Origin: Streptomyces alanosinicus
Lineage (GTDB): Bacteria > Actinomycetota > Actinomycetes > Streptomycetales > Streptomycetaceae
DNA: 64,000 nt
NCBI RefSeq assembly: GCF_014650595.1
Contig: NZ_BMVG01000020.1
Location: forward strand, 62,001 to 126,000
Reading direction: 5' to 3'
The translations under genes were made by a program, and so were the position numbers. Below are positions 1 to 8,575 of the stretch, piece after piece. Under the pieces are notes generated by a model. It was not told where the DNA came from. It worked only from the letters and a program-made list of their open reading frames with translations, and did not search any database. The number at the start of each line of letters is the position of its first letter. The first letter of the stretch is position 1.

Positions 1-1102
1 GAGCGCCTGGGGCGACCTGGTCGACTCCCTCTACAGCGGTCGGACCCGGCATCTGCAGGCGGCGGCCCTGCTCAACGCCCTGCAGGCGCCGACCGGCCGT
101 CCGGGCGCGGAGTACGCGCGGACCCTGGCCGACCTCTACGCCAACCGCGACATGCCAGAAGTCGTCGACTGGGCCAGGAAGCGGTCGCCCGGAACCTACG
201 TGGACGACATCAACGCCCACGGCACGGCGGTCCTCTTGGCCAACGCCTGGAGCGACAGCATCTTCAACTCCAGCCAGATCACGGACTTCTACCAGAAGCT
301 GACCGGCCCCAAGCGCCTGATCATGCGTCCCGGAGACCACGCCACGCAGGAACTGACCGGATTCCTCGGCGTGGACAACGCGACCTGGGCGAACGCACGT
401 GCATGGTTCGACGAGCGGCTGAAGGGCGGCGGCGGAACGTCGGGTGACCACGGCGCACCGGTGGAACTGCATGTCAGGAATGGCGGCGGCGAGGAGGACT
501 ATCCCAGTTGGCGGGCCGTGAGCTCGCGGACCCGGTCACTGCCGCTCGGCCGTGCGAACGCCTTCGGCACCGGTGCACTGGATGGTCCGGCCGACACCGG
601 ATGGCGCACCTCGATCACCGGTGGCATCGATTCCGGGGCGGACGCCGGGATCACCGAACTGTCCGGGGCACTCGACCAGATCGCCGAGCTGCCGCCGAGC
701 GTCGAGGTTCCGCTACTGCCCCGGTTCGCCGCCGGCGTCTGGCAGTCGGCGCCCTACCCGTCCGTCCAGCGCATCCGCGGTGCGGTCACGTTGCACACCA
801 CCGTCACCTCCTCCGCGCCGCAGGGCACCGTCTTCGCCTACCTCTACGACGTGAACGTCCTCGGCGTGGGCAAACTCATCTCGCACGCACCACAGAGCTG
901 GTCCGACCGCACCCCGGGGCGGGCCTTCCCGCTCGACGTCTCACTCTTCACCACGGCGTACGACCTGCCGGCGGGCCACCGCCTCGCCCTCGTCGTCGAC
1001 TCCAAGGATCCCGCGTACGGCGGCAGCACCCCGCTCGGCAGCGACATCTCGTTCAGCTCTCCGCAGGCCGACCCGTCCCGTCTGGTGCTGCCGTTGAGTT
1101 GA
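1..1102 (+). CDS. CocE/NonD-type X-Pro dipeptidyl-peptidase family hydrolase, C-terminal part
   Basis: The reading frame is open from base 2, so the gene starts outside the window; about 366 residues are visible. The first third fits the end of an S15-type alpha/beta-hydrolase catalytic domain: a small helical segment, then a strand with LLANAWSDSIF, then MRPGDHATQE, which would supply the late acid/His region. The last 200 residues form the jelly-roll domain typical of X-Pro dipeptidyl-peptidases and cocaine esterases (VQRIRGAVTLHTTVTSS, YLYDVNVLG, LPAGHRLALVVDS). These enzymes cleave esters or N-terminal dipeptides. The nucleophile Ser is upstream and not visible, so substrate and export signal cannot be judged. 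Confidence 0.8.
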   Translation, partial: SAWGDLVDSLYSGRTRHLQAAALLNALQAPTGRPGAEYARTLADLYANRDMPEVVDWARKRSPGTYVDDINAHGTAVLLANAWSDSIFNSSQITDFYQKLTGPKRLIMRPGDHATQELTGFLGVDNATWANARAWFDERLKGGGGTSGDHGAPVELHVRNGGGEEDYPSWRAVSSRTRSLPLGRANAFGTGALDGPADTGWRTSITGGIDSGADAGITELSGALDQIAELPPSVEVPLLPRFAAGVWQSAPYPSVQRIRGAVTLHTTVTSSAPQGTVFAYLYDVNVLGVGKLISHAPQSWSDRTPGRAFPLDVSLFTTAYDLPAGHRLALVVDSKDPAYGGSTPLGSDISFSSPQADPSRLVLPLS

Positions 1103-1213
1103 CCGGATGATGGTGGCGTGTCCGTCGCGCCACCCCAACTTCCGCTCCGGCTCGGCGCATTGACCAATCGATCCGTCATGTCGCCTTCAACGCTGGGTTG
1201 TTAGGATCTTCTC

Positions 1214-1723
1214 ATGGGACCTTTGGAGCCAAAGGCAAATGACCTCATCGTTGCGGTGATCTGCTTCGCAGCGGTCTTCTTCACTTTCGCGAAATTCCTG
1301 GTGCCGCGCATCACCAGGACGCTCGAAGCCCGGCAGGACGCTATCGAGGGCACCCTTGCTCGGTCCGAGGCCGTGCACGCGGAGGCGCGGCGGATTCACG
1401 CCGAATACCAGGCCGAACTCTCCGAGGCACGTCACGAGGCTGCCCGCATCCGGCAGGCCGCGACCGACGACGGAAGCCTCCTCATTCAGGAAATCCGGGC
1501 GGAGGGGCAGCGGCAGCGCGACGAACTCGTGGCATCGGCCAGGGCGCAGCTGGAAGCCGACCGGATTCTCGCCGAGGCGGTGCTCCGTGAGGATGTGCTC
1601 AGGCTGGCCACCGACCTGGCCGAACGAATCCTGGGCGAGCCGATCACCGACGAGCGCAGGGCACGGGAAACAGCCGAGGCGTTCTTCGCCGAGGTGGACG
1701 CCGACTCGTCGGCGAAGGCGTAA
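1214..1723 (+). CDS. Stand-alone ATP synthase F0 subunit b-like protein
   Basis: This 169-residue protein has the architecture of F0 subunit b: one N-terminal membrane segment (LIVAVICFAAVFFTFAKFLV), then a long charged helix rich in Ala/Arg/Glu ending in LATDLAERILGEPI, the usual b-subunit tail. In F-type ATP synthase, b forms the peripheral stalk that holds F1 to the membrane. No other atp genes lie nearby: it follows a hydrolase gene and precedes a degraded acetyltransferase, so it is a paralogue outside the atp operon. Whether it enters the ATP synthase or has been reused is not visible. The ATG start places the membrane segment at the very N-terminus, as expected. Confidence 0.8.
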   Translation: MGPLEPKANDLIVAVICFAAVFFTFAKFLVPRITRTLEARQDAIEGTLARSEAVHAEARRIHAEYQAELSEARHEAARIRQAATDDGSLLIQEIRAEGQRQRDELVASARAQLEADRILAEAVLREDVLRLATDLAERILGEPITDERRARETAEAFFAEVDADSSAKA

Positions 1724-1789
1724 CCAATCTCTGAGGGGCCGGCCGCAGGGCTTGCGAGCAGCCCTTGGGATCCGGTCGGCTCCGGCCTG

Positions 1790-2386
1790 GTGTTCAAGGC
1801 GTTCGCCGACCCGGAGATTCAGCGGTGGAGCCTGTGCACCGCGCTGTCCGAGGAGCAGGCGAGGCCGTGGATCGCCGGCCGGCAGGAGGGGTGGCACGCC
1901 GAGACGGATGCCGCGTGGGCGATCACCGCGCCGCACGGAGCCGTGGCCGGCCACATCGCCCTGCGCCAGGTGTCGTTGGTACTGGGTGTCGCCCGGTGTT
2001 CGTACTGGGTGTTGCCCGAGACCCGCGGACGGGGCCTTGTGCCCGCCGCATGGGAAGTGATGGCGGGCTGGGCCTTCGAGGAGATCGGCCTGAACCGGAT
2101 CGCGCTGGCCCACTCCGTGGCCAACGCCGCCTCGTGCCGCAGCGCGGTCAAGGCCGCATTCGCGGGTGAGGGGATCCGGCGGAGTGTCGTGAAGCATCTC
2201 GGCTCGATGCGTGGGGTGAGGGTGCCGGGGTTGTCGTCCATAGGAACAGGCTTCTCCCCGGTGCCGACTGGCTCTGTGATGCGGGTTCGGCACGGGCCTG
2301 CACGCGCTCGACCTCCAGTCCGGCGAGTCGGGCGTAACGGTGGAGGTCCTCGGGCAGGCAGCGCATGGGGCGGTACGTCAGGTTGA
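1790..2386 (+). pseudogene. GNAT acetyltransferase with damaged ends
   Basis: The centre reads as a RimJ/RimL-type GNAT domain: AFADPEIQRWS, GHIALRQVSLVLGVARCSYWVLPETRGRGLV (split here by position, with the acetyl-CoA pyrophosphate loop at RGRG), and LNRIALAHSVANAASCRSAVKAAF. The same frame continues upstream without a good start as far as the stop of the atpF-like gene (SSPWDPVGSG precedes the GTG), so the first strand seems lost. Beyond about position 2200 the protein stops resembling the family and runs antisense into the methyltransferase gene. It is most likely a remnant; a short active form starting at this GTG cannot be excluded. Confidence 0.45.
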
Positions 2387-2858
2387 GGAAGTGCACCTCC
2401 TCGGTGCCCCGGGATTCCGGCACCGCGACCATGATGGTGCCGCCTGGCACGGTGAGGGCCGCCAGCCGTCGCAGGCCCTCGACAAAGCGGGGTTCGGGCA
2501 GGTTGACGAGGCAGAACAGGCAGACGACGGCGTCGTATGCACCCAGGTCGGTGGTGTCGCTGAAAAGGTCGGCCAGGATGAAGCGGGCCTGGGGAACCTG
2601 GCGCCGTGCATGGGCCAGCATGACCTCGGAGATGTCGACGCCCGTGACATCAAGGCCCTTGGCGCACAGTTGCTCCGTGGTCGGGCGGCCCGTCGCGCAC
2701 CCCACGTCGAGGACACGGGAGCCGGGGGCGAGACGGCCCGTCAGCTCCTCGACGGCGTCGATCTGGGCCTGTTTCCGGCCGGTGAAGGCATGTTCGTAGT
2801 CCATGCCGAGGCTGTCGAAGAGGCGCGCCATGGCGGCGCCTTCCGGTGAGATCACCAC
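2148..2858 (-). CDS. Class I SAM-dependent methyltransferase, third gene of the CDPS operon
   Basis: The protein has the Rossmann-type SAM-binding fold: motif I VLDVGCATGRPT, motif II LDVTGVDISEVML, then FILADLFSD and YDAVVCLFCLVNL. It would transfer a methyl group to a small molecule. The ATG overlaps the end of the upstream P450 gene, which indicates translational coupling; an internal ATG at MARLFDSLGM is an alternative start. Given its partners, the likely substrate is a cyclodipeptide or its oxidised or coupled product (inference). The last 30 residues, after FLWTTTPA, are low-complexity and antisense to a damaged GNAT, so the natural C-terminus may have been altered by rearrangement. 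Confidence 0.75.
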   Translation of the reverse strand: MVISPEGAAMARLFDSLGMDYEHAFTGRKQAQIDAVEELTGRLAPGSRVLDVGCATGRPTTEQLCAKGLDVTGVDISEVMLAHARRQVPQARFILADLFSDTTDLGAYDAVVCLFCLVNLPEPRFVEGLRRLAALTVPGGTIMVAVPESRGTEEVHFLNLTYRPMRCLPEDLHRYARLAGLEVERVQARAEPASQSQSAPGRSLFLWTTTPAPSPHASSRDASRHSAGSPHPRMRP

Positions 2859-4078
2859 AGGACCGGGAGCCTTTCGGGGACCCGCTTGATGTTGCCCGTG
2901 CGCCAGACCAGCTGGTCGAGGGGCTGTGCGAGGCGCAGTCGCGGGAGGCGCTGGAGGAGGGCGGTGAGGGCTTCCGCGGCGTGGACGCGGGAGATCGCGG
3001 AGGCGGGACAGAAGTGGCGGCCCGCCCCGAACGACAGGTGTGCGTTGGGCGAGCGGCCGGGGTCGAACCGTTCGGGGTCCGGGAACTGCTCGGGGTCGAA
3101 GTTCGCGCCTTCCACGCAGACCAGCACCAGTTCCCCGGCCCGCACCAGGACGTCACCGACCTGGACGTCGGCCCGCGCGATCCGGGGCAGTCCGTCGCCG
3201 ATCGACAGCGTGGCCCGCAACAGTTCCTCCACCGCGTCCGGCATCGCCTCGGGCCGCTGACGCAGGTGGTCCATCGCTGACGGGTGCCGGATCAAGGTCA
3301 GGACGGCGTGCAGCAGGAACACATAGGTGCTCATGGCGCCGGCGCCGAAGAGCGAGGTGACCGTCGCGGCGAGCATCTCGTCGGTCAGGTCGCCGCCGTC
3401 GCGCTCCGGGTCGTCGCGGAGCTCGCACAGCCGCCGGATCAAGCCCTGCTGGGCATCTCGGTCGGCGCGCACGTGCCGCAGGACGAAGGCGTAGTCCTTG
3501 TCCCAGTTGGCGGTGCAGCCGTCGTAGACCACGGGGCTGGTGACGAAGCCGAGGTCCAGGCCTGACATGAGCCGCAGCCCGTCCTCATAGGGCAGGCCGA
3601 GCACCTTGCAGACCAGGGCGGCGGAATACGGCTCGGCGAACCGCTGCCGCAGGTCGACCGGTGGCCCCTCCTCCACGATGGTGTCGAGCAGTTCGTGCGC
3701 CCGCGCGGACATCCACTGTGCGGACGCCGGCCCGGAGCGGGGTCCGAAGGCACGCAGCACTTCCTGGTGGAGCCCGGCACTGTTGACGTTGCCCATGGTG
3801 TTGACGACCTCGGGGGGAATCGTCAGAGCGTACTGGCGCGGTACATCGGGAGCGGCTGTGTCGCGCAGGCTGAAGCGTTCGTCCTCCAGTACCTGTCGGG
3901 CCGTCGCGTAGCTGGTGACCAGCCATGCGTCGTCGCCCGTGAGCGTCCGGATCCGCGCGACGGGGTTCTTCTCGCGCAGCCGCGCGCACTCGGCGGGCAC
4001 GACGTCACCGCGCCGGGACAGCGGCCACTCCACATCGGCGTAAGAGGACAGGGAGGTTTCGGTGGGGGTGGATGCCAT
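2852..4078 (-). CDS. Cytochrome P450, tailoring enzyme of the cyclodipeptide cluster
   Basis: This 408-residue bacterial P450 has the heme-thiolate loop LSFGAGRHFCPAS (Cys ligand), the ExxR pair in EELLRATLS, and an I-helix at SLFGAGAMSTYVFLL. The usual acid-Thr pair of the oxygen-activation groove is not obvious; the sequence is AGAMST, which can occur in P450s that couple rather than hydroxylate. The open frame extends further upstream, but the start MASTPTETSLSSY gives the normal family length and lies 44 bases after the CDPS gene. P450s beside CDPS genes are known to oxidise, dimerise or attach nucleobases to cyclodipeptides, so one of these is the likely reaction. Confidence 0.9.
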   Translation of the reverse strand: MASTPTETSLSSYADVEWPLSRRGDVVPAECARLREKNPVARIRTLTGDDAWLVTSYATARQVLEDERFSLRDTAAPDVPRQYALTIPPEVVNTMGNVNSAGLHQEVLRAFGPRSGPASAQWMSARAHELLDTIVEEGPPVDLRQRFAEPYSAALVCKVLGLPYEDGLRLMSGLDLGFVTSPVVYDGCTANWDKDYAFVLRHVRADRDAQQGLIRRLCELRDDPERDGGDLTDEMLAATVTSLFGAGAMSTYVFLLHAVLTLIRHPSAMDHLRQRPEAMPDAVEELLRATLSIGDGLPRIARADVQVGDVLVRAGELVLVCVEGANFDPEQFPDPERFDPGRSPNAHLSFGAGRHFCPASAISRVHAAEALTALLQRLPRLRLAQPLDQLVWRTGNIKRVPERLPVLW

Positions 4079-4122
4079 GGCACTCTGCTTTCTTCTGCGG
4101 CTCCGTGGGAGTCCTGCGCGGG

Positions 4123-4827
4123 TCAGTCGCGGCACGCGACGATGGCGTAGCCCTGGTTGTCGGCCGGGCGCAGACCTGTCCGGCGACCACCGAACAGCAG
4201 CCGGCCCAGCGGAAGGACGGTGTGATAGCAGTGGACGGACGAGGCGGCCCCCAGGATCCGTGGCGTGTCGACGAAGAACGGCAACTCGGCGTCCACGTAG
4301 GCGAGTGCCGCCTGTACCTGAGCGGGAGCGGGCAGGCCGCCCGGCTGCAGCCGCTTGGCGAGGAACTGGTACGCCATGGCGTCCCGGACCGACCGTAATT
4401 CCAGATCGGTTCGCAGCGCCGTCCGCGTCCGCGCACGCACATCCCGGTAGCCGGGCTGGTCGAGGAAATCGGATAACGGCCGAGCCCGTACGCGCTCCGC
4501 CGCAGTCCCGAGGTCCTCGAGCGCGCCGTCGATGCGGCGCCGTACACCGCGCAGTTGCTTGGCCACACTCCTGCGCGCGGCGCCCCGCTCGTAGCCGAGG
4601 GCTTCGAGCATCGCCTCCAGAGCGACATCCGCGTGCACCACGTCCACGACGGCGAAGCGCTCCACCGCCCACGCCATCCCGTCGGCCAGACGCCGGCGGC
4701 TGAAGTAGCTGTTGCCCGTGCTGACTCCGAACAGCGCGTGATCCCCACGCTGAAGGAGCCCTTCACTGCTCGCCCCGAAGGGTAAGACGCTTACCCCTTG
4801 ATCAGTTTCACGACAGGTCACTGTCAC
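4123..4827 (-). CDS. Cyclodipeptide synthase (CDPS), NYH-type
   Basis: CDPSs take two aminoacyl-tRNAs and make a 2,5-diketopiperazine. The family pattern is clear: the nucleophile region FGVSTGNSYFSRRRLADGM (Ser of GVS, Asn three residues on), HADVALEAMLEALGYERGAARR, the catalytic Tyr/Glu region YVDAELPFFVDTPRILG, and CYHTVLPLGRLLFG near the end. Asn after the nucleophile plus the adjacent Tyr-His place it in the NYH subfamily. It is 234 residues, the normal size. Two GTG codons six bases apart can start it; GGAG sits five bases before the second (4821). The pocket residues were not compared with characterised enzymes, so the dipeptide made is unknown. The gene heads an operon with the P450 and methyltransferase. 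Confidence 0.93.
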   Translation of the reverse strand: MTVTCRETDQGVSVLPFGASSEGLLQRGDHALFGVSTGNSYFSRRRLADGMAWAVERFAVVDVVHADVALEAMLEALGYERGAARRSVAKQLRGVRRRIDGALEDLGTAAERVRARPLSDFLDQPGYRDVRARTRTALRTDLELRSVRDAMAYQFLAKRLQPGGLPAPAQVQAALAYVDAELPFFVDTPRILGAASSVHCYHTVLPLGRLLFGGRRTGLRPADNQGYAIVACRD

Positions 4828-5224
4828 TCCACGCCTAGGTGTCTGCGCACATGCGTCGCAACGTACCCACGGAGAGTGACAGAGATGCCGTCGATCCCCT
4901 GAAGGTGTGACTCTGAGTAGTCAATGGTGAAGTCGTGCGCCCTGGCGCGCACTTCCCATGCCCCGGCTCGCCCGGCGCGCGGGCCGCTGGCTTGCTGACC
5001 CGCTGACCCGGACTCCTGCGCCAGTTCGCCATCGCCAACTCCAATGGGGCGGACGCCCCTTCGTCGGCGCGACATGAGTATTCCGGCGAACCTCTGAGGT
5101 CACAGCACGAGAAAGGACCCCAGTTGAACCCGGGGGCTCCAGTTGAACCCGCACAGCCCGCTGACCGAGAATGGGCCCGACTGGCTTGTGCCGTTTCGGC
5201 GGCTGACCGTTTCCAGGGGGGAAA
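4828..5224. promoter_or_regulatory. Divergent promoter region with two 13-bp direct repeats
   Basis: This 397-base gap separates the leftward CDPS operon from the rightward XRE/NB-ARC regulator. It holds no convincing gene. CCAGTTGAACCCG occurs twice in direct orientation at 5120-5132 and 5139-5151, 19 bases apart, about 75-100 bases before the regulator start. Repeats at this phase and place are good candidates for a regulator site, but binding is inferred only. Confidence 0.5.
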
Positions 5225-7873
5225 GTGGGCGGTAGTGCCTTTGGGGAGCTTCTGCGCGATTGTCGGCTCTCGGCCGGTTGGACGCAGGACGAATTAGCCG
5301 ACCGGTCAGGGGTGTCGGCCCACTCGATCAGCGTGTTGGAGGCGGGGCGGCGACAGCCGCGGCTCTCCTCGGTGAGCCGGCTCGCCGAGGCCCTCGCACT
5401 CGATCCGCGCCGCCACGAACAGTTGCTCGCGGCGGCGCGCACCGTCTCCGCCCCCGCCCGCTCGGCCGCCGCCCCCGAAACGCGGCGGCCGCGCCCGGCC
5501 GCGCCCTGCCAACTCCCTTACGACACCCGGCTGTTCACCGGCAGGGCCCGAGAACTCGACCAACTGCTGGCGCTGGCCAGGTCGGCGCCCGCGGGCAGCG
5601 CCGCCGGCATGGTGGTGATCTCGGCGATCGACGGCATGGGCGGTGTGGGCAAGTCCGCGCTGGCCATCCGAGCCGGGCACCGGGCGCGTGCCCACTTCCC
5701 CGACGGGCAGCTCTTCGTGGACCTCCACGGCCACACGGCCGGGATCGCCCCGGTCACCCCTGCCGACGCCCTGGACTGGCTGCTGCGTTCGCTGGGCGTA
5801 CCGCCGCAGCAGATACCCGAGGAACTGAGCACCCGCGCCGCCCTGTACCGGGAACGGCTCGCCGACACCCGCACCCTGATCGTCCTCGACAACGCCGCCA
5901 GCAGCGCGCAGGTACGCCCGCTCCTGCCGGGCACACCCGGCTGCCTGGTCCTGATCACCAGCCGCAAGCGACTGACCGGCCTCGACGACGCACACAGCCT
6001 CGCCGTCGACGTGCTCCCGGACACGGACGCGGTGACGCTGCTGCGCGAAGGCGCGGGCCCCGGTCGCATCCCCGACGGCCATCCGGCCACCGACGAGCTC
6101 GTCCGGCTCTGCGGCCACCTGCCGCTGGCGATCCGTATCGCCGCCGCGCGGCTGCGCCACCACCGCGGCCTGGACCTGGAGGACCTGGTGGACAGGCTCC
6201 GCGACGAGCACCAGCGCCTGGCTCATCTGACGGACGAGGACCGCAGCCTGACCGCCGTCTTCGCGACCTCCTTCGCCTCCATCGCCCCCGACGAACAGGA
6301 TCTGCTGCGGCTGCTGGGCGGCTTCCCCGGCTACGACGTCGACCCTTACGCCGTCGCCGCCCTGGCCGGCACCGACCACCGCACCGCGGAGCGGCTGCTG
6401 GAATCCCTGCTTCACCACAACCTGCTGGTCCAGCGCACCCCGTCGCGCTACCACTTTCACGACCTCGTCGGTCTCTACGCCCGGTCGATGGCCGAAGACC
6501 AGACGGGGGAGACGGACCGGAACGTCCCGCTGCGCAGGCTGGCCGGCTACTACCAGCACGCCGCCGCCCGGGCCAACGAGCACCTGGCACGCCGCACCCG
6601 CCCCGGTCGGCGCCCGGAGCCGGCGGCACCGGCCGCCCTCCCCGCGCTGACCGACCGGACCAAGGCCCTGGCCTGGATGCGCGGCGAGCACCGGAACCTG
6701 CTCTCGCTGCTGGGCCACCCCGCCCTCGCGGCCCTCCCCTCGTTCACCGTGTCGGTCTCCGTCGACCTGGCGGCCTTCCTCCTGCTGGAGGGGCGCTGGA
6801 GCCAGGCCGCGGCGCTGCACCAGTCCGCGGTGACCGCGGCGGCAACCGCCGGCGACCGCCGTGGCGAGGCGGACGCCCTGTGCGACCTGGGCCGGGCCCG
6901 GCACGCGACCGGCGACTATCGGGCCGCCGCGGAGCTGTACGAGGGGGCCCTGGCGATCCACCAGGAGCTGGGCGACCGGCACGGTGAGGCCAACGACCTG
7001 CACGAACTCGGCCGTATCCGGCTGCTGACCGGGGAGATCCGGGAGGCTGCCTGGCTGCACGAACGGGCCCTGGCGGCGTTCCGAGCGCTCGGCGACCGGC
7101 TCGGCGAGGCCCGCGCCCTGTGCGACCTGGGCCGGGCCCGGCACTCCTCGGGCGACTCCTCGGCAGCGGTGGAGCTGACCTCGCAGGTGCTCGACCTCTA
7201 CCGGAGCATGGGAGACCGCCGCGGCGAGGCCGCCGCCCTGCACGACCTGGCCTACATCCTGGACGAGGTGGGCGACCGGGACAGCGCCGGGGTGTTCTAT
7301 CAGGAGGCGCTGGCGATCTACGAGGACCTCAACAGCGTGCAGGGCGTGGCCAACACCCTGCGCGGGCTGGGCCGGATCCGGCACGCCGTCGGCGACCACC
7401 GCGGCGCGGCCGAGCTGCATCAGCGCTCCCTGGACGCCTGTCGGGAGGCGGGCAGCCGCCACGGAGAGGCCGACTCGCTGCTGGGCCTGGGCCGGGCCCG
7501 CGACGCGCTGGGGGACAGCCGCGACGCCGGCGCGCTCTACCAGCAGGCACTGGCGCTCTACCAGGAGATCGGCAGCCGTCTGGGCGAGACCAGCGCGCTG
7601 CTCGACCTCGGAGCCCTGACCGAGCGGACGGCGGACCCGCGCTCGGCGCTGACGCTCCACCAGCAGGCCCTGGCACTCGCCCGCGACACGCGCAGCCTGC
7701 TGGACGAGGCGCGTGCCCTGGAAGGCGCCGCCCGCTGCGCCCTCGCTCTCGACGACCGTGCCGCCGCCCTGGCCGGCCTGGAGGACGCCGTCGCCCTTTA
7801 CCGCCGACTCGGCTCATCCGCCGCTGCGGACGCCGCTGCTCGGCTCTCCGCCCTGCGGACCGAGCGTTCCTGA
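5225..7873 (+). CDS. XRE - NB-ARC - TPR transcriptional regulator
   Basis: The 882-residue protein has three parts. Residues 1-75 are an XRE helix-turn-helix (WTQDELADRSGVSAHSISVLEAG). Residues about 105-430 form an NB-ARC/STAND NTPase, with Walker A GMGGVGKSAL, Walker B TLIVLDNA and ITSRKRL after it. Residues about 480-880 are a chain of TPR repeats of 40 residues (GDRRGEADALCDLGRARHATGDYRAAAELY and variants). Such proteins act as nucleotide-controlled switches that bind DNA when a signal reaches the TPR region. The GTG start follows AGGGGGGAAA. It is divergent from the CDPS operon and is its most likely regulator by position. Confidence 0.9.
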   Translation: MGGSAFGELLRDCRLSAGWTQDELADRSGVSAHSISVLEAGRRQPRLSSVSRLAEALALDPRRHEQLLAAARTVSAPARSAAAPETRRPRPAAPCQLPYDTRLFTGRARELDQLLALARSAPAGSAAGMVVISAIDGMGGVGKSALAIRAGHRARAHFPDGQLFVDLHGHTAGIAPVTPADALDWLLRSLGVPPQQIPEELSTRAALYRERLADTRTLIVLDNAASSAQVRPLLPGTPGCLVLITSRKRLTGLDDAHSLAVDVLPDTDAVTLLREGAGPGRIPDGHPATDELVRLCGHLPLAIRIAAARLRHHRGLDLEDLVDRLRDEHQRLAHLTDEDRSLTAVFATSFASIAPDEQDLLRLLGGFPGYDVDPYAVAALAGTDHRTAERLLESLLHHNLLVQRTPSRYHFHDLVGLYARSMAEDQTGETDRNVPLRRLAGYYQHAAARANEHLARRTRPGRRPEPAAPAALPALTDRTKALAWMRGEHRNLLSLLGHPALAALPSFTVSVSVDLAAFLLLEGRWSQAAALHQSAVTAAATAGDRRGEADALCDLGRARHATGDYRAAAELYEGALAIHQELGDRHGEANDLHELGRIRLLTGEIREAAWLHERALAAFRALGDRLGEARALCDLGRARHSSGDSSAAVELTSQVLDLYRSMGDRRGEAAALHDLAYILDEVGDRDSAGVFYQEALAIYEDLNSVQGVANTLRGLGRIRHAVGDHRGAAELHQRSLDACREAGSRHGEADSLLGLGRARDALGDSRDAGALYQQALALYQEIGSRLGETSALLDLGALTERTADPRSALTLHQQALALARDTRSLLDEARALEGAARCALALDDRAAALAGLEDAVALYRRLGSSAAADAAARLSALRTERS

Positions 7874-7909
7874 GGCCGCGGGACCGGCTCCACGTCGAAC
7901 CGCCAGAGC

Positions 7910-8105
7910 TCACCGCGTACGTCGACGAACTCCCGCCAGGCGCGGCGTGCGCGCCTCGGCGAGCGAGAGGCTGTTCCCGTCCGGGTCCGATACGACAACG
8001 TGGCGCACGCCGTTGCTGTACGTCTCCACCGGCTGGTGGGGATGCCACGTGCGGCGAGGCGGGCCAGGATGTCGTCGAGGTCGGTGACCGCGACCGAGCG
8101 CCGTC
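7910..8105 (-). pseudogene. VOC (glyoxalase-like) protein, C-terminal remnant
   Basis: Two adjacent minus-strand frames join into one VOC C-terminus: AVTDLDDILARLAARGIPTS in one, then PVETYSNGVRHVVVSDPDGNSLSLAEA in the next. The DPDGNSLSL motif is the usual last metal-binding strand. The switch near 8040 is a frameshift and no N-terminal half is present upstream, so this is a truncated, inactive copy. Confidence 0.6.
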
Positions 8106-8112
8106 GGCAGCT

Positions 8113-8398
8113 GCTCCAGTCGACCGCGTACGAGAGCAGGCCGTCCGACCGCGCCTTCGCCCTCTACGTGGACGCGGTCCTGGCCTCCTGGGAGGGCGGC
8201 GTCGACGTCGCGCTGCACTCAGGCGCAGAGGGTTCACGCCTGGCCGGCGAGCACGGCCTGCTCTACTGGAAGGCGATGATGCTCGCGGTCATCGAACGCC
8301 GACGCGAGCACGCCTACCTCCACCCCGCGCTGCCATCCACCCACACACCCACCTGGTCCACACGCTGCTGGGACGGGGTGCGGCGGAGCGGGTGCTGA
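8113..8398 (+). pseudogene. Helical regulator-like remnant, unrecognised
   Basis: One frame carries DRAFALYVDAVLASWEGGVDVALHSGAEGSRLAGEHGLLYWKAMMLAV, an Ala/Leu-rich helical stretch that looks like true coding sequence. After about 8340 the plausible continuation (THLVHTLLGRGAAERVL) is in another frame. No start or ribosome site is visible. It may be the debris of a TPR- or DUF-type protein. From 8399 to 8575 there is nothing recognisable. Confidence 0.3.
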
Positions 8399-8575
8399 GG
8401 GGACGATCGCGCGGCACGCCTGGCGTATCCGGTGGGCGCGGCGTGATGGCGGTTGCGGCGGTCGACCTCGGCGGCGTGTTGGTGGGCCCGGCACATGGGG
8501 TCTGTTCCAGCACTCACGATCGTACGGGGATCCGGCTACCCTGCCTTTATTTGCTGCGGATCCCGGGGGGACGGC

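Noticed and set aside
4079..4672. N-terminal extension of the P450 gene to 606 residues
   Set aside because: The extra part is antisense-like, overlaps the CDPS gene in another frame, and the start at 4078 gives the normal family length.
5306..7660. 784-residue minus-strand ORF over the XRE/NB-ARC gene
   Set aside because: Gly/Gln/Val-rich shadow without any domain; the plus-strand protein is clearly real.
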